Assembly (NCBI RefSeq): GCF_001625655.1 | Contig: NZ_AUYB01000104.1 | Span: forward strand, 1 to 64,000 | Reading direction: 5' to 3' | DNA length: 64,000 nt | DNA from: Pseudoalteromonas luteoviolacea DSM 6061 | GTDB lineage: Bacteria > Pseudomonadota > Gammaproteobacteria > Enterobacterales > Alteromonadaceae | In this document: positions 1-11,924 of the stretch, piece after piece | How the letters are laid out: each line of letters starts with the position of its first letter | Numbering within the stretch: the first letter of the stretch is position 1 | Position numbers and translations under genes: made by a program | The notes under the pieces: generated by a model | What the model saw: the letters and a program-made list of their open reading frames with translations, nothing else | The model's database searches: none | Told to the model about the DNA's origin: nothing

Positions 1-1
1 T

Positions 2-3000
2 AGGATCACACAAGGTGAGACTGATTATCTTGAAGGTCAGGATTATAGGGGGTCAACCCCAGATCAATTTGGCTCCCAAAGTGAAGTGATGCTGACATTG
101 GCCGAAGAGTCCCTTACATCATCAGAGGTTATATTCACTGAGCAGTTGTACACAGATGGTGAAATTCGAGGTTTGGTCTTTGCTGACAGCGATGCTAGTG
201 GTATCTGGTCGGCTGATGAGATGGGTATCACTGGGATCACGCTAACCTTATCTGGGACGACAAAATATGGTGAGGCATTGGAGTTAGAGACCCAGACCAA
301 CAATCAAGGTGTGTTTACCTTTGCTAACTTGGTGGCGAGTGACAACTCGGGCTATGTAATTGTTCAGCAGCAACCCAGAGAGTTTAAAGATGGGGCTGAA
401 TCAATCAATGGTGTTGTAGTAGAAGATAACAACGATATGTTTACTGTGCATCTTGGTGTCAGTGAACAGCGGTCAGGCTATCATTTTGCAGAACTTTATC
501 GAGGCAGGATCAGTGGTGCAGTGTTTGTGGACAAGGACTCGGATGGCTACTTATCTAGCGAAGACGAAGCGATTGAAAATAATGTAATCAGTCTTACTGG
601 TTACGATTTAAATGGCCAACGCATTGAGCTAAAGACAACCACAACGAACAGTGGACAGTTTGAATTTACACAGCTACCACAAAGTGATGGTCAAGGTTAC
701 ACCCTCACACAGACTCAGCTTGCGTTGTATGTAGATGGCTATGAATTCCAAAATGGCATTTTGCTTGAAGGCTCAAATCAGTCTGATGAAATATCAGGGT
801 TGGTACTCACACAAGGCGCAGAGCTCACAGCACAAAACTTCACTGAAGGGTTTGGTATTGCTGTTAGTGGGCGTGTATTCCTTGATACTTCAGATTCAGG
901 CCTTTATTCAGATCGCGTTGAAACTGTAATTGCAGGTAATGAGATAAAGCTGAGCGGGCGTGACCACAGTGATAACCCAGTGGAGCGCCGTGTTCTTACT
1001 AATGAGCAAGGTGTTTATTTATTCTCACAATTACCACCGTCTAATTCTGATGGCTACATAGTTTCTCAAACCCAACAGCCAAGTGCTTACCTAGATGGCC
1101 GCGAGTCAAAAAGTGGTGTCGTGATTGAAAATTCTAAGGGGGTTGACTCAATAGAAGTTGGTGTACTGAGAGAAATCAAACAATATGGGTATTTTGATTT
1201 CGCTGAATTACCGACCGCTTCAATTAGTGGGGAAGTATGGGTTGACGCAGATGAAAATGGTTTGCTGGAAAATGGTGAGCCGTTACGTATCGCTGCCGTT
1301 AAAGTGCGTTTAACGGGCACGACATTGGACAATCAAACGGTTGATATTCAAGTTTTGACTGATGAACTTGGTCGTTATGAGTTCAATTATCTATACCCAG
1401 GTACCTACCACATTAAACAAACTCAGCCAACAGCTTGGTTGGATGGCAAAGAGCAACTAGGCAACGGTGGCGGCCAAGTTGGTGAAGATCAATTTACAGA
1501 CATCATAATCGCCTTAGGACAGCAAGCATCGGGCTACAACTTTGCGGAACGTGGCAGTGATCTTGCTGGAAGAGTGTATGTTGATTTGAATGACAATGGT
1601 ACACAAGATACCTATGAGATGGGCCTCAGCGGCGTGAAATTGGTTATTGAAGGTGCCGACCTTGATAATCAACCTGTAAGTCGAGAGATACGCACAGATG
1701 CTTATGGTCGTTATGAGTTTGCTGATTTGCCATTATCATCAGCCAGTGGCTTCACAGTGACTGAATTCCAACCAGAAAATACCCAAGATGGGCTAGATAG
1801 TGTGGGCAATATAGGAGGTGTACTTGGTGATGATCAAATTTCGCAGATCCACATTGAGCGCCACGTAACCAAAGCTCATTCTTATAACTTCGGCGAGCAA
1901 CTTATGGACCCCGCTAGTATCTCCGGTTTGGTTTGGTTGGACAAAAACCATAACCGAGAAAAGGATGACAGCAATGGTCAAAGTGGATGGATTGTTGAAT
2001 TGCTTCCGGATCCTATGACGGGTGAGGGTAACCCGCTAGATGCAGAGCCTTTAGCGACTATTGAATCTGATGAGAATGGTGAATATACATTCTATGGCTT
2101 ACCTGTCGGCACTTATGAGGTTAGATTCAGACACCCTAAAGGCGGTGTGATCTATGGACTACCTGTATCTGATGATCCAGATGCGAGTACAGAGAAAGGC
2201 ACGATCTTAAACTTGCGTGTTAGTGCTGGAGAAAACGTTCAGAATCAGTCATTGCCTGTAGACCCATCTGGCGTCATTTACGACTCAAAGTTACGCCAAC
2301 CAATAACGGGTGCCAAGATTAAGATAACGGGCCCACAAGGTTTTATACCAGAATTTCATTTGGTTGGTGGCGAGGCTAATGTTGAACAAACCACCAGCGA
2401 TGATGGTTACTATCAATTCCTGTTATTTGCGCAAGCACCTGCGGGTATTTATGAGCTGCATGTAACTGCACCAAATGGTTACAAGTCACAGGGCTCAGAA
2501 CTACTACCTGTGTGTAATAACACTTTGAGAGTGGGCGCGCGCGAACTACCTATTACTATTTACGTGGAAGAGACTGTTCCGACATTAGATGCACCGGAGC
2601 ATGATCCAGACCTGTGTGCTGAGCATTCCGATCAAGTACTGCAAAATATGCATACGACGCAGTACTATCAAAGGTTTTACATTGAGCCAAAGTTGCCATC
2701 TGGCAATGTAGTTAACAATCATATCCCACTCGACGCATTTGGTGATGATTTGGTGAGCGTAAGCAAACAAGCGCTAAAACAAGATGTTGTTGTTGGCGAA
2801 ATTGTGCCTTATCGCATTAAGCTGACTAATCAATCTGAGCAGTTATTGGCACCACTTACTTTTGTAGACCAACTTCCAGCGGGCCTAAAGTACGTTGAAG
2901 GTAGTGCGAGGCTGGATGGCCAAATACTCGACCCAACACAGACAGGTCGGCAACTACGTTGGACGGGTCATACATTGCAACCACAGCAGTCTGTGTCCAT

Positions 3001-3769
3001 TGAGTTGTTGGCTGTTGTAGGCAGTGGTGTAAGCGAAGGCAAATACACTAACCAAGCTTGGGTTGAGTTTGTTGGCGGACTGTATCAGTCTGGGGGTAAT
3101 AGAGTGTCTAATATAGGCACTGCAGCGGTTCAGGTTGTGCCAGACCCAATCTTCGACTGTAGTGATTTAAGCGGTAAAGTCTTTGACGATCGTAATCGCA
3201 ATGGTTTCCAAGATGATGGTGAATTGGGGTTACCCGCAGTACGCCTAGCGACGGCTCAAGGCCTTTGGATCACAACAGATCAGTATGGTCGCTATCACTT
3301 AGCCTGTGCAGATATTCCACACGCTTCGAGAGGCAGTAATTTTATTGTTAAGCTGGATGAGCGTAGTTTACCGTCTGGATATCGTGTCATCACAGAAAAC
3401 CCAAGAGTTGTACGTTTGACACGTGGTAAATCACAACAACTTAATTTTGCGGCGAGTATTCACAGGGTAGCCAGAATAGAAGTAACGGGTGAACTGTTTG
3501 CTGATGATGAGATCCAATTAAACCACCAGCGACAGATGTTGCAGTTACTAGATGTACTTAAACAAACCCCAACAATTTTACGTGTTGCTTATCAACTGAC
3601 TGAAGAAGAGCACGTTAAAAAAGCCGATAAAAAACTAAATAATTTAGTAGCTTGGCTGAAAGTAAATGCTTCAAAGCGCCAATTATCTATTACTATTGAA
3701 ACTGAAATGATCCCATTTTATATCCCTGCAATCCCTGCCACCAGAGCGGTAGGAGTAAGCAATGACTAG
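2..3769 (+). CDS. Giant SdrD-B-like repeat surface protein, 5'-truncated by window edge
   Basis: The reading frame is open from base 2, so the N-terminus lies upstream; the GTG at 86 is not a real start. The visible part holds a ladder of SdrD-B/Cna-B-like beta domains beginning near nt 164, 507, 867, 1222, 1564, 1918 and 3167, a period of about 114-120 residues. Each opens with a (I/V/L)-x-G-x-V-(F/W/Y)-x-D pattern followed by acidic Ca-binding-like loops such as DKDSDG, DADENG, DLNDNG and DRNRNG. A variant repeat starts near 2270 and a DUF11-like domain spans about 2755-3140. The last 100 residues resemble a degenerate OmpA-like fold. The gene overlaps the next by 8 bp, so the two are co-translated. 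The likely role is a secreted or surface-exposed fibre or adhesin; this is inferred from the domains, and the partner suggests outer-membrane anchoring. Confidence 0.82.
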   Translation, partial: RITQGETDYLEGQDYRGSTPDQFGSQSEVMLTLAEESLTSSEVIFTEQLYTDGEIRGLVFADSDASGIWSADEMGITGITLTLSGTTKYGEALELETQTNNQGVFTFANLVASDNSGYVIVQQQPREFKDGAESINGVVVEDNNDMFTVHLGVSEQRSGYHFAELYRGRISGAVFVDKDSDGYLSSEDEAIENNVISLTGYDLNGQRIELKTTTTNSGQFEFTQLPQSDGQGYTLTQTQLALYVDGYEFQNGILLEGSNQSDEISGLVLTQGAELTAQNFTEGFGIAVSGRVFLDTSDSGLYSDRVETVIAGNEIKLSGRDHSDNPVERRVLTNEQGVYLFSQLPPSNSDGYIVSQTQQPSAYLDGRESKSGVVIENSKGVDSIEVGVLREIKQYGYFDFAELPTASISGEVWVDADENGLLENGEPLRIAAVKVRLTGTTLDNQTVDIQVLTDELGRYEFNYLYPGTYHIKQTQPTAWLDGKEQLGNGGGQVGEDQFTDIIIALGQQASGYNFAERGSDLAGRVYVDLNDNGTQDTYEMGLSGVKLVIEGADLDNQPVSREIRTDAYGRYEFADLPLSSASGFTVTEFQPENTQDGLDSVGNIGGVLGDDQISQIHIERHVTKAHSYNFGEQLMDPASISGLVWLDKNHNREKDDSNGQSGWIVELLPDPMTGEGNPLDAEPLATIESDENGEYTFYGLPVGTYEVRFRHPKGGVIYGLPVSDDPDASTEKGTILNLRVSAGENVQNQSLPVDPSGVIYDSKLRQPITGAKIKITGPQGFIPEFHLVGGEANVEQTTSDDGYYQFLLFAQAPAGIYELHVTAPNGYKSQGSELLPVCNNTLRVGARELPITIYVEETVPTLDAPEHDPDLCAEHSDQVLQNMHTTQYYQRFYIEPKLPSGNVVNNHIPLDAFGDDLVSVSKQALKQDVVVGEIVPYRIKLTNQSEQLLAPLTFVDQLPAGLKYVEGSARLDGQILDPTQTGRQLRWTGHTLQPQQSVSIELLAVVGSGVSEGKYTNQAWVEFVGGLYQSGGNRVSNIGTAAVQVVPDPIFDCSDLSGKVFDDRNRNGFQDDGELGLPAVRLATAQGLWITTDQYGRYHLACADIPHASRGSNFIVKLDERSLPSGYRVITENPRVVRLTRGKSQQLNFAASIHRVARIEVTGELFADDEIQLNHQRQMLQLLDVLKQTPTILRVAYQLTEEEHVKKADKKLNNLVAWLKVNASKRQLSITIETEMIPFYIPAIPATRAVGVSND

Positions 3770-6700
3770 TCGCTTTATGCTTTCTCCCGTAGCAGCTTTT
3801 TGTTCGCTTGCGTTAACTGTGTCCGCCACAAGTACTGCGTTGACGCAATCTGAACTTACAAGTGCTCAAAGAGTCGTCAAAATGCCAGTTAATACAGAGC
3901 AAGTTCTAGTTCAAAAGCATTTTGTATTTAGTGGTTTATCTGAGCCTAAAGCGAAAATAGTGAAATTAGATCGCACTATTAAAGAGAATAAATCTGCTGA
4001 GTTTGTTAAGGACTCTGCGATTCGGTTTGTATCTGGTAAGCACTATTTAACAGGCACAACAAAGCTTGAGATGGATCGCATCATTGGTGCCTTACAGGGG
4101 AAGCAAGATATTAAATTACACTTTATTGGTCACGCCGATTCTCAGCGACTAAGTGCCAATGCAAAAAAGATCTACAAAACAAACCAAGGGCTATCTGAGC
4201 ATAGGGCTAATATTGTTGCGGCCTATTTTCGAGAACAGCTTGGGTTGACAGACTCTGCTACCACAACCGAAGGCCGTTCCAATCGTGAGCCTATCGCCAG
4301 TAACTCGACACTTGATGGTATGGCAAGAAACCGCCGCGTAGAAGTGATTGCGATTTACACCGAAACACGCATAGTCGAAGGCACTCAAACGATTGATCCG
4401 CCGGTGCGCACGAATTTGTGTGGCAACCAAATTGAGCATAAAAGGCCATTAAATATCACTCTAGATGGTGAAGCGTTTGACCTTAAAGATGGTACTAATA
4501 ACGCAGACAATCAACGTTGTGCAGACATGAATTTGGCCGGTTTTGATTTGCAGCTCAAGTATGACCCTTTAAATGCTTTGCCCAAGTTACATATTCAGCA
4601 TGCCTTGACTAAGTCCGGTAATACGCTGATGTTAAACCTCAAAGGTTACAGTAACTACCACAGCTTTTTTGATTATGCTGAAGTACAAATCTTGGCACCC
4701 AATAGTCAAAGAGTACTGGCCAAAGTGGCGCTTGATGAATCATTGTCAGGGCGTTGGCGTTTACCGAGTAACTTACTGGGCATGAGTCTGCAATATCGCT
4801 TCAGAGTGTATAACAAGCAAGGTCGTTTTGATGAAACGAGCCTAGCTCAGGCAGACTTTAGACCCCGTTTTGCCATTGAACAGGCTAAACTAGACGGCTA
4901 TTTAATGTCTGGTTACGGGCAATCTATGCTCGCAAAGCAAAACATTAAATTGCAAGGCGGAACATTAACGCTTTATGGTCGACAAGTTCCTTTACATCAT
5001 CGAGTGTATTTCTTAGGGCGTGTTGTTGCGGTTAATCGCGAGCGGAAATTTGTTCATCAGCAAATTGTGGCAAGTGGATTTCATCGAGCAGAAGTTGCTT
5101 TGCTCAACGAGCAGGGGCAAGGCCATTTAATTCATCGTGATTTAGCCTTACCAACAAGTGACTGGTTTTATGTGGCGATGGCTGACTTGACCATAGGACA
5201 AAATAGTCACAATGGTCCGGTGTCTCTTTTGAGCAGCGACCACAACCGTGATGGCAACTTGTTTGCTGAAGGGCGCTTAAGTGGGTATATCACTGGAAAG
5301 TGGCAAGATGAATATCAAGTGACTGCACGCATCGATACACGCGAGCAACCACTTAACAAGCTGCTATCAGGGCTTCATGAAAAAGACCCAAAAAGCTTGT
5401 TCCGTCGCCTAGAAGAAGAGCAGTATCCGACAGAATATGGTGATGATTCTACCGTTATTGATGATGCACCGAGTAACGGGAAAGTATATTTAAAGGTAGA
5501 AAAATCAAAGTCCCATATATTATGGGGTAACTTCCATACACGCATCAGTGACACAGAGTTGGCACGTGTAGAGCGAGGTTTATATGGTTTGCAAGCTAGG
5601 TACGACAGTGAGAGCGTGAATTTAGATGGCGAGAGTAATACTCAAGTACAGGTGTTTGCAGCGCAAGCTGAAACCCTAGCTGCATATGAGTCCCACCGTG
5701 CTACAGGCGGTTCGCTATATTACCTACAACACCAAGATATTGTCCAGGGCTCAGAGCAAGTTGCTATTGAAGTGCGAGACAAAGTTACTGGCTTGGTACT
5801 GGTTCGAAGGAACTTAGCCCCAGGGCAAGATTATGATATTGATGCATTACAAGGGCGCGTACTATTGACTCGTCCGTTGTCTTCATTTGAACAAGATGAT
5901 CTTCTAGTGCGAACAGCAAGCCTTGATAGCAATCCTGTTTTCTTGATAGCCCAATATGAATATACACCAGGTATAGATGGGCTTGATAACTTGACTTACG
6001 GTGCCCGATTCAGTCATTGGTTAAATGATAAATTCCAACTAGGCACGACAATTAGTCATCAAGAGCAAGCAGCGTTTGATGACAAGCTGTTGGCACTTGA
6101 TGCAACGTACCGAGCAAGTGACAGTGCTTACGTTAAACTCGAAGTGTCTCAATCGGAAGGGGTTGGCAATGCGCTCAACTCTTTTAATGGCGGAATTAAC
6201 TTTGCCGAGCAGCAATCATCCGATGTGGGTAAGCGAGCCCAAGCTAAACATATTGAAAGCGCCTTTGAACTGAGCGACCTTGGATTAAATGAGCAAGGCA
6301 AAGGCCAGTTTTATTGGCAACAGCTTGAGGCTGGTTTCAATTCTACAGGGAAAATCAGTCCTGTTGACACCCGTTCATTTGGCTCTTTCTGGGAGTGGCA
6401 AGTGAATGATAGTCATGCACTACACATAAAAATCGACGTGCAAGATGCACAAAGCCAACAACGTCGAGAAGCAGCTGAATTGGGTTATGTTTATAAACTC
6501 AATAACAATTGGTTAGTTAGCTCTGGTATACGCCAAGAAAAGAAAGAGTCGCAGCGCCAAGTAGAAAGCAACGCACAAAGTGAGTTTTCGGATCAGGGGC
6601 TGCGCACAGATGCTGTCGTGCAATTAGAGTACAAAGCTGAATATTGGCAGCCTTATGTTTATGCGCAGGGCACTTTGACACGAGCGCATACGCGTGATGC

Positions 6701-7838
6701 GAATAATCGAATGGGTGTTGGCGCTGAGATCCAAGTATCGGAGAACATTGCGATTAATGCAGAGCTTTCTGACGGTAACTTAGGCGAAGCCGGTAAGTTG
6801 GGCGCAAATTGGCAATACCATCAAGATAGTAATGTATATGTTGAATATCGCGTGGATCCGGATGGCGGTGACGTATTTTCCAATGGTAAGCAAAAGAATT
6901 GGGTAACGGGTACACGGCATAGATTTAATTCAGCAACCAGCGTTTATGCAGAGCAAATCTGGCTGCAAGATAGCGCACAGACGGGGCTCACACATGCTTA
7001 TGGTATCGAACATCATTTTGCGGCGGGCTGGCAAGCAGGCCTTGGGTTTGAAGTCGGTGAGTTAGAACAAGGGGAAGATACAATAAGCCGGGACGTCACC
7101 ACTTTTTCTCTTGGTTACCAAACTGATACTTGGCAGTGGCGTGGTGCTTTGGAATATAGAGAGGACGAAAATAGTCAAGAAACACGCACTTCTTGGTTAA
7201 CGCGACAAAATGTGCAGGCCAAAATTAACACCGATTGGCGTGCGCAATTGAGATTTGACTGGGCAAAAAGTGATAGCTCCAAAGCTGATAGCCAACCAAC
7301 AGGTGCGCTTAATAGCGACTACACCGAAGCGCAATTTGGTATTGCATATCGTCCTGTTGGCACTAGCCCTTGGTCAGGCTTGGCAAGTTTTACATTTCTT
7401 GAAGATTTAGCACCAGCATCGCAACTTAGCGGCATTGGACTAGACAACACACCGCAGCAACGGAGTAAAGTATGGATGCTTGACGTAGATTACCAACTTA
7501 CCGAACGTTGGCGGCTTGGCACTAAGTTAGCTCAGCGAGTGGGTGAAGTAAGGCTAGGCCGAGATGCGGGAGAGTGGGTTGATTCTACTGCGACACTTGG
7601 TGTCTTCCGTGCGGATTACCATATGATGCATCATTGGGATGCAACCATAGAGTGGCGAAACTTAGCTGTTGACCTTGCACAGGATAGTCGCTCTGGCGCG
7701 CTGTTAGCCGTTCACCGCCATGTTGGTGAACACATGAAGCTGGGTATTGGTTATAACTTTACTAATTTTTCGGATGACCTGACCGATTTAGACTACGACT
7801 CTAAAGGGTGGTTTTTAAACTTAGTGGGTAAGTTTTAA
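3762..7838 (+). CDS. OmpA-domain protein with large C-terminal beta-barrel-like region
   Basis: The 1358-residue protein starts at an ATG with a good AGGAG site inside the end of the upstream gene. It has an N-terminal signal-peptide-like segment (about residues 1-26). An OmpA-like peptidoglycan-binding domain follows at about 85-205, with GHADS, LSEHRA and the terminal ARNRRVEV signature. A middle beta-rich region precedes about 600 residues rich in alternating aromatic strands, typical of an outer-membrane barrel, ending in Lys-Phe; a terminal Phe is common in outer-membrane proteins. The domain order (OmpA domain before barrel) is the reverse of classical OmpA. The 8-bp overlap with the repeat protein implies that it presents, secretes or anchors that protein. 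The barrel and partner role are inferences; the OmpA domain is clear. Confidence 0.82.
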   Translation: MTSRFMLSPVAAFCSLALTVSATSTALTQSELTSAQRVVKMPVNTEQVLVQKHFVFSGLSEPKAKIVKLDRTIKENKSAEFVKDSAIRFVSGKHYLTGTTKLEMDRIIGALQGKQDIKLHFIGHADSQRLSANAKKIYKTNQGLSEHRANIVAAYFREQLGLTDSATTTEGRSNREPIASNSTLDGMARNRRVEVIAIYTETRIVEGTQTIDPPVRTNLCGNQIEHKRPLNITLDGEAFDLKDGTNNADNQRCADMNLAGFDLQLKYDPLNALPKLHIQHALTKSGNTLMLNLKGYSNYHSFFDYAEVQILAPNSQRVLAKVALDESLSGRWRLPSNLLGMSLQYRFRVYNKQGRFDETSLAQADFRPRFAIEQAKLDGYLMSGYGQSMLAKQNIKLQGGTLTLYGRQVPLHHRVYFLGRVVAVNRERKFVHQQIVASGFHRAEVALLNEQGQGHLIHRDLALPTSDWFYVAMADLTIGQNSHNGPVSLLSSDHNRDGNLFAEGRLSGYITGKWQDEYQVTARIDTREQPLNKLLSGLHEKDPKSLFRRLEEEQYPTEYGDDSTVIDDAPSNGKVYLKVEKSKSHILWGNFHTRISDTELARVERGLYGLQARYDSESVNLDGESNTQVQVFAAQAETLAAYESHRATGGSLYYLQHQDIVQGSEQVAIEVRDKVTGLVLVRRNLAPGQDYDIDALQGRVLLTRPLSSFEQDDLLVRTASLDSNPVFLIAQYEYTPGIDGLDNLTYGARFSHWLNDKFQLGTTISHQEQAAFDDKLLALDATYRASDSAYVKLEVSQSEGVGNALNSFNGGINFAEQQSSDVGKRAQAKHIESAFELSDLGLNEQGKGQFYWQQLEAGFNSTGKISPVDTRSFGSFWEWQVNDSHALHIKIDVQDAQSQQRREAAELGYVYKLNNNWLVSSGIRQEKKESQRQVESNAQSEFSDQGLRTDAVVQLEYKAEYWQPYVYAQGTLTRAHTRDANNRMGVGAEIQVSENIAINAELSDGNLGEAGKLGANWQYHQDSNVYVEYRVDPDGGDVFSNGKQKNWVTGTRHRFNSATSVYAEQIWLQDSAQTGLTHAYGIEHHFAAGWQAGLGFEVGELEQGEDTISRDVTTFSLGYQTDTWQWRGALEYREDENSQETRTSWLTRQNVQAKINTDWRAQLRFDWAKSDSSKADSQPTGALNSDYTEAQFGIAYRPVGTSPWSGLASFTFLEDLAPASQLSGIGLDNTPQQRSKVWMLDVDYQLTERWRLGTKLAQRVGEVRLGRDAGEWVDSTATLGVFRADYHMMHHWDATIEWRNLAVDLAQDSRSGALLAVHRHVGEHMKLGIGYNFTNFSDDLTDLDYDSKGWFLNLVGKF

Positions 7839-7863
7839 CTGAACTAAAAGAGGTTCTCCCGCG

Positions 7864-7904
7864 GGTACTGGATAGCATAATGAGATGTCATCCAGTACCT
7901 TTTA
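7864..7904 (+). terminator. Rho-independent terminator after the OmpA-barrel gene
   Basis: A perfect 10-bp stem (7864-7873 GGTACTGGAT with 7890-7899 ATCCAGTACC) is followed by TTTTAT. It sits 25 bp past the stop and separates this operon from rnr. Confidence 0.75.
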
Positions 7905-7999
7905 TAAGCTTTTAATCTTAAAAATGGCGCTGTTAGGGGTTAGGTCATTATGCTGTTTTGCGTTAGAATATAGCTATAACTCCTTTAAACAGATAATGC

Positions 8000-10489
8000 A
8001 TGCCAAAGCAGGATCCCTATCTCTCAAGAGAACAAGATAAATACGACAATCCGGTACCAAGCCGCGAATACATTCTAGAACACATTAAAGCCAGCACCAA
8101 AAAGACCAGCTTTAGCCAGTTGTGCCAAGCTCTGAATGTATTTGAAGAAGAGAGGCAAATTGCCTTTAAAAGACGACTGCGTGCGATGGAGCGTGATGGT
8201 CAACTGCACTTCAACAAATTTAAATGCTACGTCATTCCATGCGATGACGGTTTGGTAAAAGGCAAGGTGATTGGACACCGTGATGGCTTTGGCTTTTTAG
8301 AAGTGGAAGGTGAGAAAAAAGATTGGTTTATAACTAAGCATCAAATGGATAAGGTGCTGCATGGAGATCTAGTACTTGCCAAAGCAGCTAGTCGAGGCTC
8401 TGGAGGCAAAGTCGAAGCGCGCATTGTGAGAGTACTTGAAGGAGAGCGTGCGCCAATTATTGGACGATATTTTGTCGAACATGGCATGGCGGTTGTGGTG
8501 CCAGAAGATCCGCGTATAACCCAAGATATCGTCATTTTGCCAGGTAGTGAAAAAGGCGCTCGTCACAACCAAATGGTACAAGTAGACATTACCCAGCGTC
8601 CAAGCAAACAGATGAACGCAGTGGGTAAGGTTACCGATGTTATTGGCGATCATATGGCGCCAGGCATGGAAATCGAGGTCGCCCTAAGAAATCACGATAT
8701 TCCGCATATTTGGCCACAAGCTGTTGAAGATCAAGTAAGTAAACATGGAGAGCATGTTGCTGAACGAGACAAACAAGGCCGCATTGATTTGCGCAACTTG
8801 CCACTATTGACGATTGATGGTGAAGATGCGCGAGACTTTGATGATGCAGTTTACTGTGAAAGAAAGCGCGCTGGTGGATGGCGTTTATGGGTTGCGATTG
8901 CGGATGTCTCTCACTATGTGGAAAAGGATAGCCCTCTAGACAAAGAAGCCATTGAACGAGGCAATTCAGTTTATTTTCCAGAGCAAGTGGTACCCATGCT
9001 GCCAAAGGTACTTTCTAACGGTCTGTGCTCTTTGAATCCACAAGTGGATAGGCTTTGTATGGTGGCAGAGATGACCGTTTCTGAAGCTGGGCGTTTATCT
9101 GGATATCGTTTCTATGAAGCGGTTATGAATTCCCATGCGCGCATGACTTATACCAAAGTACATAGCATTTTGCAGGGTGATGAAAAACTCAGACACGAAT
9201 ACGCTGAAGTTGTGCCTCATTTAACCGAGTTACATAACATGTATATGGCGCTGAAGTCAGCGCGCCAAGTACGTGGTGCTATTGAATTTGAAACATTAGA
9301 AACGCGATTTGTTTTTAATGCTTATCGTAAAATTGAGTCTATTGTACCCGTAGTACGTAACGATGCGCACAAGCTCATTGAAGAGTGTATGATTTTGGCA
9401 AATGTATCTGCCGCAAAACTGCTTGAAAAACATGATACAAGCAGCTTGTATCGTGTTCATGATGAGCCAGATCCAGAAAAACTTAGCCACTTCAGACAAT
9501 TTTTACAAGACTTAGGCATCGAGAGTATTATCGGACATGAGCCGACGCCTCTTGAGTTGACCGAAGCTCTGAATGCGTTAGGAGAGCGACCAGAAACAGA
9601 ACTGATCCAAACGATGTTATTGCGTTCTATGAAGCAAGCGGTTTATCAGCCAGACAATATCGGCCACTATGGTTTGGCACTAAAAGCCTATGCGCATTTT
9701 ACTTCGCCGATTAGACGTTATCCTGATTTGGTTGTGCACCGTGCGATCAAAGGGATTTTAGCACAGCAGGGACAAACGGTTTCTGGTGCTTATGTCTATT
9801 CTGACGATGAAGCTGATCAGCTTGGTGAGCAATGCTCAATGACTGAACGCAGAGCCGATGATGCGACCCGTGAAGTTGCCGATTGGCTCAAATGCGAGTT
9901 TATGCAAGATCATGTGGGCAATGAATTTTCGGGCGTGATTTCATCTGTGACTAATTTTGGCTTATTCGTGCGCTTGGATGAGTTGCAAATTGATGGTTTG
10001 ATTCATGTCAGCAATTTAGGTCATGAGTATTTCCAATTTGATGGAGCGAAGCATTGCCTCATTGGAGAACACAGTAAGACCGTTTATCGTTTAGGTGATA
10101 AATTAAGTGTGGTCGTCGCATCTGTCAGTTTAGATGAAAGGCGAATCAACCTTGCGCTAGCTGACGAAGCTGAACCGGATCGCTATGCGCGCAGACGCAA
10201 AAAGTCTAAACCAGAGAAAGCCGCAAATGGCAGTGTTAGAGCTCAGTTAAAAGCTGGAAAAATACCAGGCGGTAAGGCTGTCAAATCGGAAGAAAACGTA
10301 GAAAAAGACAGTAAAAAAGCGAAAAAACGTAAGAAAACCACACCAAAAGGTGTGTTGAAAAAAAGCAAGAAAACGAGCGCCTCAGGCGCGAAAAAGACCG
10401 CTAAAAAGACGACAGGTAAAAAAGCGAGTAAAGCGAAAAGACCTGGGAAAAACGCCCGTAAGCGACAAAAGAACAGTGCTGGAGCATAA
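8000..10489 (+). CDS. rnr: Ribonuclease R
   Basis: The 829-residue 3'-5' exoribonuclease of the RNB/RNase II family degrades structured RNA and acts in rRNA quality control and trans-translation turnover. Cold-shock-type OB domains occupy the N-terminal part. The catalytic RNB motif DGEDARDFDD lies at 273-282, with metal-binding Asp at 273, 279, 281 and 282, one position off the E. coli numbering. An S1 domain spans about 643-725. The last roughly 95 residues are a very Lys-rich tail, typical of RNase R but long here. rlmB begins 3 bp after the stop, the same rnr-rlmB order as in E. coli, so they form one operon. Confidence 0.97.
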   Translation: MPKQDPYLSREQDKYDNPVPSREYILEHIKASTKKTSFSQLCQALNVFEEERQIAFKRRLRAMERDGQLHFNKFKCYVIPCDDGLVKGKVIGHRDGFGFLEVEGEKKDWFITKHQMDKVLHGDLVLAKAASRGSGGKVEARIVRVLEGERAPIIGRYFVEHGMAVVVPEDPRITQDIVILPGSEKGARHNQMVQVDITQRPSKQMNAVGKVTDVIGDHMAPGMEIEVALRNHDIPHIWPQAVEDQVSKHGEHVAERDKQGRIDLRNLPLLTIDGEDARDFDDAVYCERKRAGGWRLWVAIADVSHYVEKDSPLDKEAIERGNSVYFPEQVVPMLPKVLSNGLCSLNPQVDRLCMVAEMTVSEAGRLSGYRFYEAVMNSHARMTYTKVHSILQGDEKLRHEYAEVVPHLTELHNMYMALKSARQVRGAIEFETLETRFVFNAYRKIESIVPVVRNDAHKLIEECMILANVSAAKLLEKHDTSSLYRVHDEPDPEKLSHFRQFLQDLGIESIIGHEPTPLELTEALNALGERPETELIQTMLLRSMKQAVYQPDNIGHYGLALKAYAHFTSPIRRYPDLVVHRAIKGILAQQGQTVSGAYVYSDDEADQLGEQCSMTERRADDATREVADWLKCEFMQDHVGNEFSGVISSVTNFGLFVRLDELQIDGLIHVSNLGHEYFQFDGAKHCLIGEHSKTVYRLGDKLSVVVASVSLDERRINLALADEAEPDRYARRRKKSKPEKAANGSVRAQLKAGKIPGGKAVKSEENVEKDSKKAKKRKKTTPKGVLKKSKKTSASGAKKTAKKTTGKKASKAKRPGKNARKRQKNSAGA

Positions 10490-10492
10490 GAT

Positions 10493-11230
10493 TTGAGTAA
10501 TGAATTAATTTTTGGCTTTCACTCTATTGAAGCCATTTTGGCAAAAGAGCCAGAGCGCTTTTTAGAAATCTACGCCTTAAAAGGGCGAGATGACAAACGA
10601 TTAAGTGCGGTTGTTAATGAAGCGCGCAAATATGGTATCTCAGTGCAATTTATGCAAAGAAAAGCATTGGACAATAAAGCCAAAGGGGAGCAGCATCAAG
10701 GCATTATAGCCAATGTGAAGGCCCCAAGAGTCTTAAACGAAAATGACCTAAAAGCCATTATTGACGCGAATAGTGCACCGTTTTTTCTTGTACTTGATGG
10801 GGTAACGGATCCGCATAATTTAGGTGCATGTTTACGTAGCGCTGATGCCGCTGGTGTGCATGCCGTGATAGTGCCAAAAGACAAATCAGCCAAGCTCAAT
10901 GGGACTGCGCGTAAAGTGGCTTGTGGTGCCGCTGAGACCGTGCCTCTTATTCAAGTGACTAACCTTGCAAGGACGCTGCGTGAAATAAAAGATGCGGGCG
11001 TATGGGTTGTAGGTACTGCTGGTGAGACCGAGAGTGAGATCTTTACGTCTGATTTAAAAGGGCCAATTGCAATTGTCATGGGCGCTGAAGGCGATGGTAT
11101 GCGTCGATTAACGAGAGAGCACTGTGATTTACTTGTGAAAATCCCTATGGTTGGTACCGTCTCAAGCCTGAACGTTTCAGTAGCAACAGGTGTGTGCCTA
11201 TTTGAAGTGCTACGTCAACGTCAGCTATAG
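10493..11230 (+). CDS. rlmB: 23S rRNA 2'-O-ribose G2251 methyltransferase
   Basis: The 245-residue SpoU/TrmH-class SAM-dependent methyltransferase has a C-terminal trefoil knot. An L30e-like substrate-binding domain forms the N-terminus. SpoU motif 1 ([16 protein letters not shown]) begins near residue 104, motif 2 ([10 protein letters not shown]) near 196 and motif 3 ([15 protein letters not shown]) near 224. The start is TTG, preceded by GGAGCATAAGA overlapping the rnr stop. This gives a length matching the family, and no alternative ATG lies nearby. It is cotranscribed with rnr. Confidence 0.95.
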   Translation: MSNELIFGFHSIEAILAKEPERFLEIYALKGRDDKRLSAVVNEARKYGISVQFMQRKALDNKAKGEQHQGIIANVKAPRVLNENDLKAIIDANSAPFFLVLDGVTDPHNLGACLRSADAAGVHAVIVPKDKSAKLNGTARKVACGAAETVPLIQVTNLARTLREIKDAGVWVVGTAGETESEIFTSDLKGPIAIVMGAEGDGMRRLTREHCDLLVKIPMVGTVSSLNVSVATGVCLFEVLRQRQL

Positions 11231-11238
11231 CTTCTAAT

Positions 11239-11275
11239 CACTGCAGACTCTAACTAAGCAGTAGAGTCTGTAGTG
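11239..11275. terminator. Hairpin between convergent rlmB and yjjG
   Basis: A 13-bp stem with one mismatch pairs 11239-11251 with 11263-11275. It includes the last codon of yjjG. Neither strand has a U-run after the stem, so a role in termination or 3'-end protection for both converging transcripts is plausible but not proven. Confidence 0.4.
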
Positions 11276-11924
11276 CGCTAAGTGAAGTAACCTGATAGGT
11301 TGGGTTAACATCTTCAGGACAAGTTATTCCCTCATGTTGCAACCAGCAACTGTCTATACCAAATCTATTGGCGCCCAGAATATCACTTTTAGGTGTATCC
11401 CCAACCATTAATACTTGGCTTTTATCTGGATTGCCTAACAGATCGAAAGTATGCTCAAAAACCAGAGGATCAGGTTTAGCCACGCCAACTTGTTCGGATA
11501 TGACAACCTGATCAAAAAAATGACTAAAGCCGGTTTTGTCCAAACGTTTTTGCTGTAATGCACTAAAACCGTTGGTGATAATACTCAAAGAAGTATTAGG
11601 ACTTAAAGCAGTTAAAAGTGACTTGGCACCTGGTAGTGGTGCACAGATTTGAGCCATTGAATTCAAAAAGCCATTGTTCAATGTTTCTGGTGAAACAGAG
11701 AGTTTATTCGCCCATTGTGTAAAGCGTGTTACCTGTAAAGTATATGCGTCGATTTCCCCTTGTTGATATTGTATCCACAATGGCGCATTTACTTTTTGGT
11801 ACTCAGTGAAGTCTTCACGGCTAAAATTAATATCATATTGAGCAAATAGTGTTTTGAGGCCTAAATATGCATCGAAGTGAAACAACGTTTCATCAGCATC
11901 GAAGAGTATATGTGTGTATTTCAT
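11250..11924 (-). CDS. yjjG: HAD-family pyrimidine 5'-nucleotidase YjjG
   Basis: The 224-residue HAD-superfamily phosphatase has motif I DADET at residues 9-13 (nucleophile D9, acid D11). The motif III lysine is in KPDPLVFEHT and motif IV is GDTPKSD. The subfamily-1 helical cap lies between motifs I and II. The E. coli homologue dephosphorylates pyrimidine and non-canonical nucleoside monophosphates. Its start codon overlaps the stop of yjjX by one base, so the two house-cleaning enzymes are translationally coupled. The YjjG assignment rather than another COG1011 phosphatase rests on length and this partner. Confidence 0.85.
   Translation of the reverse strand: MKYTHILFDADETLFHFDAYLGLKTLFAQYDINFSREDFTEYQKVNAPLWIQYQQGEIDAYTLQVTRFTQWANKLSVSPETLNNGFLNSMAQICAPLPGAKSLLTALSPNTSLSIITNGFSALQQKRLDKTGFSHFFDQVVISEQVGVAKPDPLVFEHTFDLLGNPDKSQVLMVGDTPKSDILGANRFGIDSCWLQHEGITCPEDVNPTYQVTSLSALQTLLLS

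Noticed and set aside
8369..9005. Antisense frames inside rnr (8369-8653 and 8640-9005, minus strand)
   Set aside because: They run wholly inside a clear RNase R gene and show no independent features.
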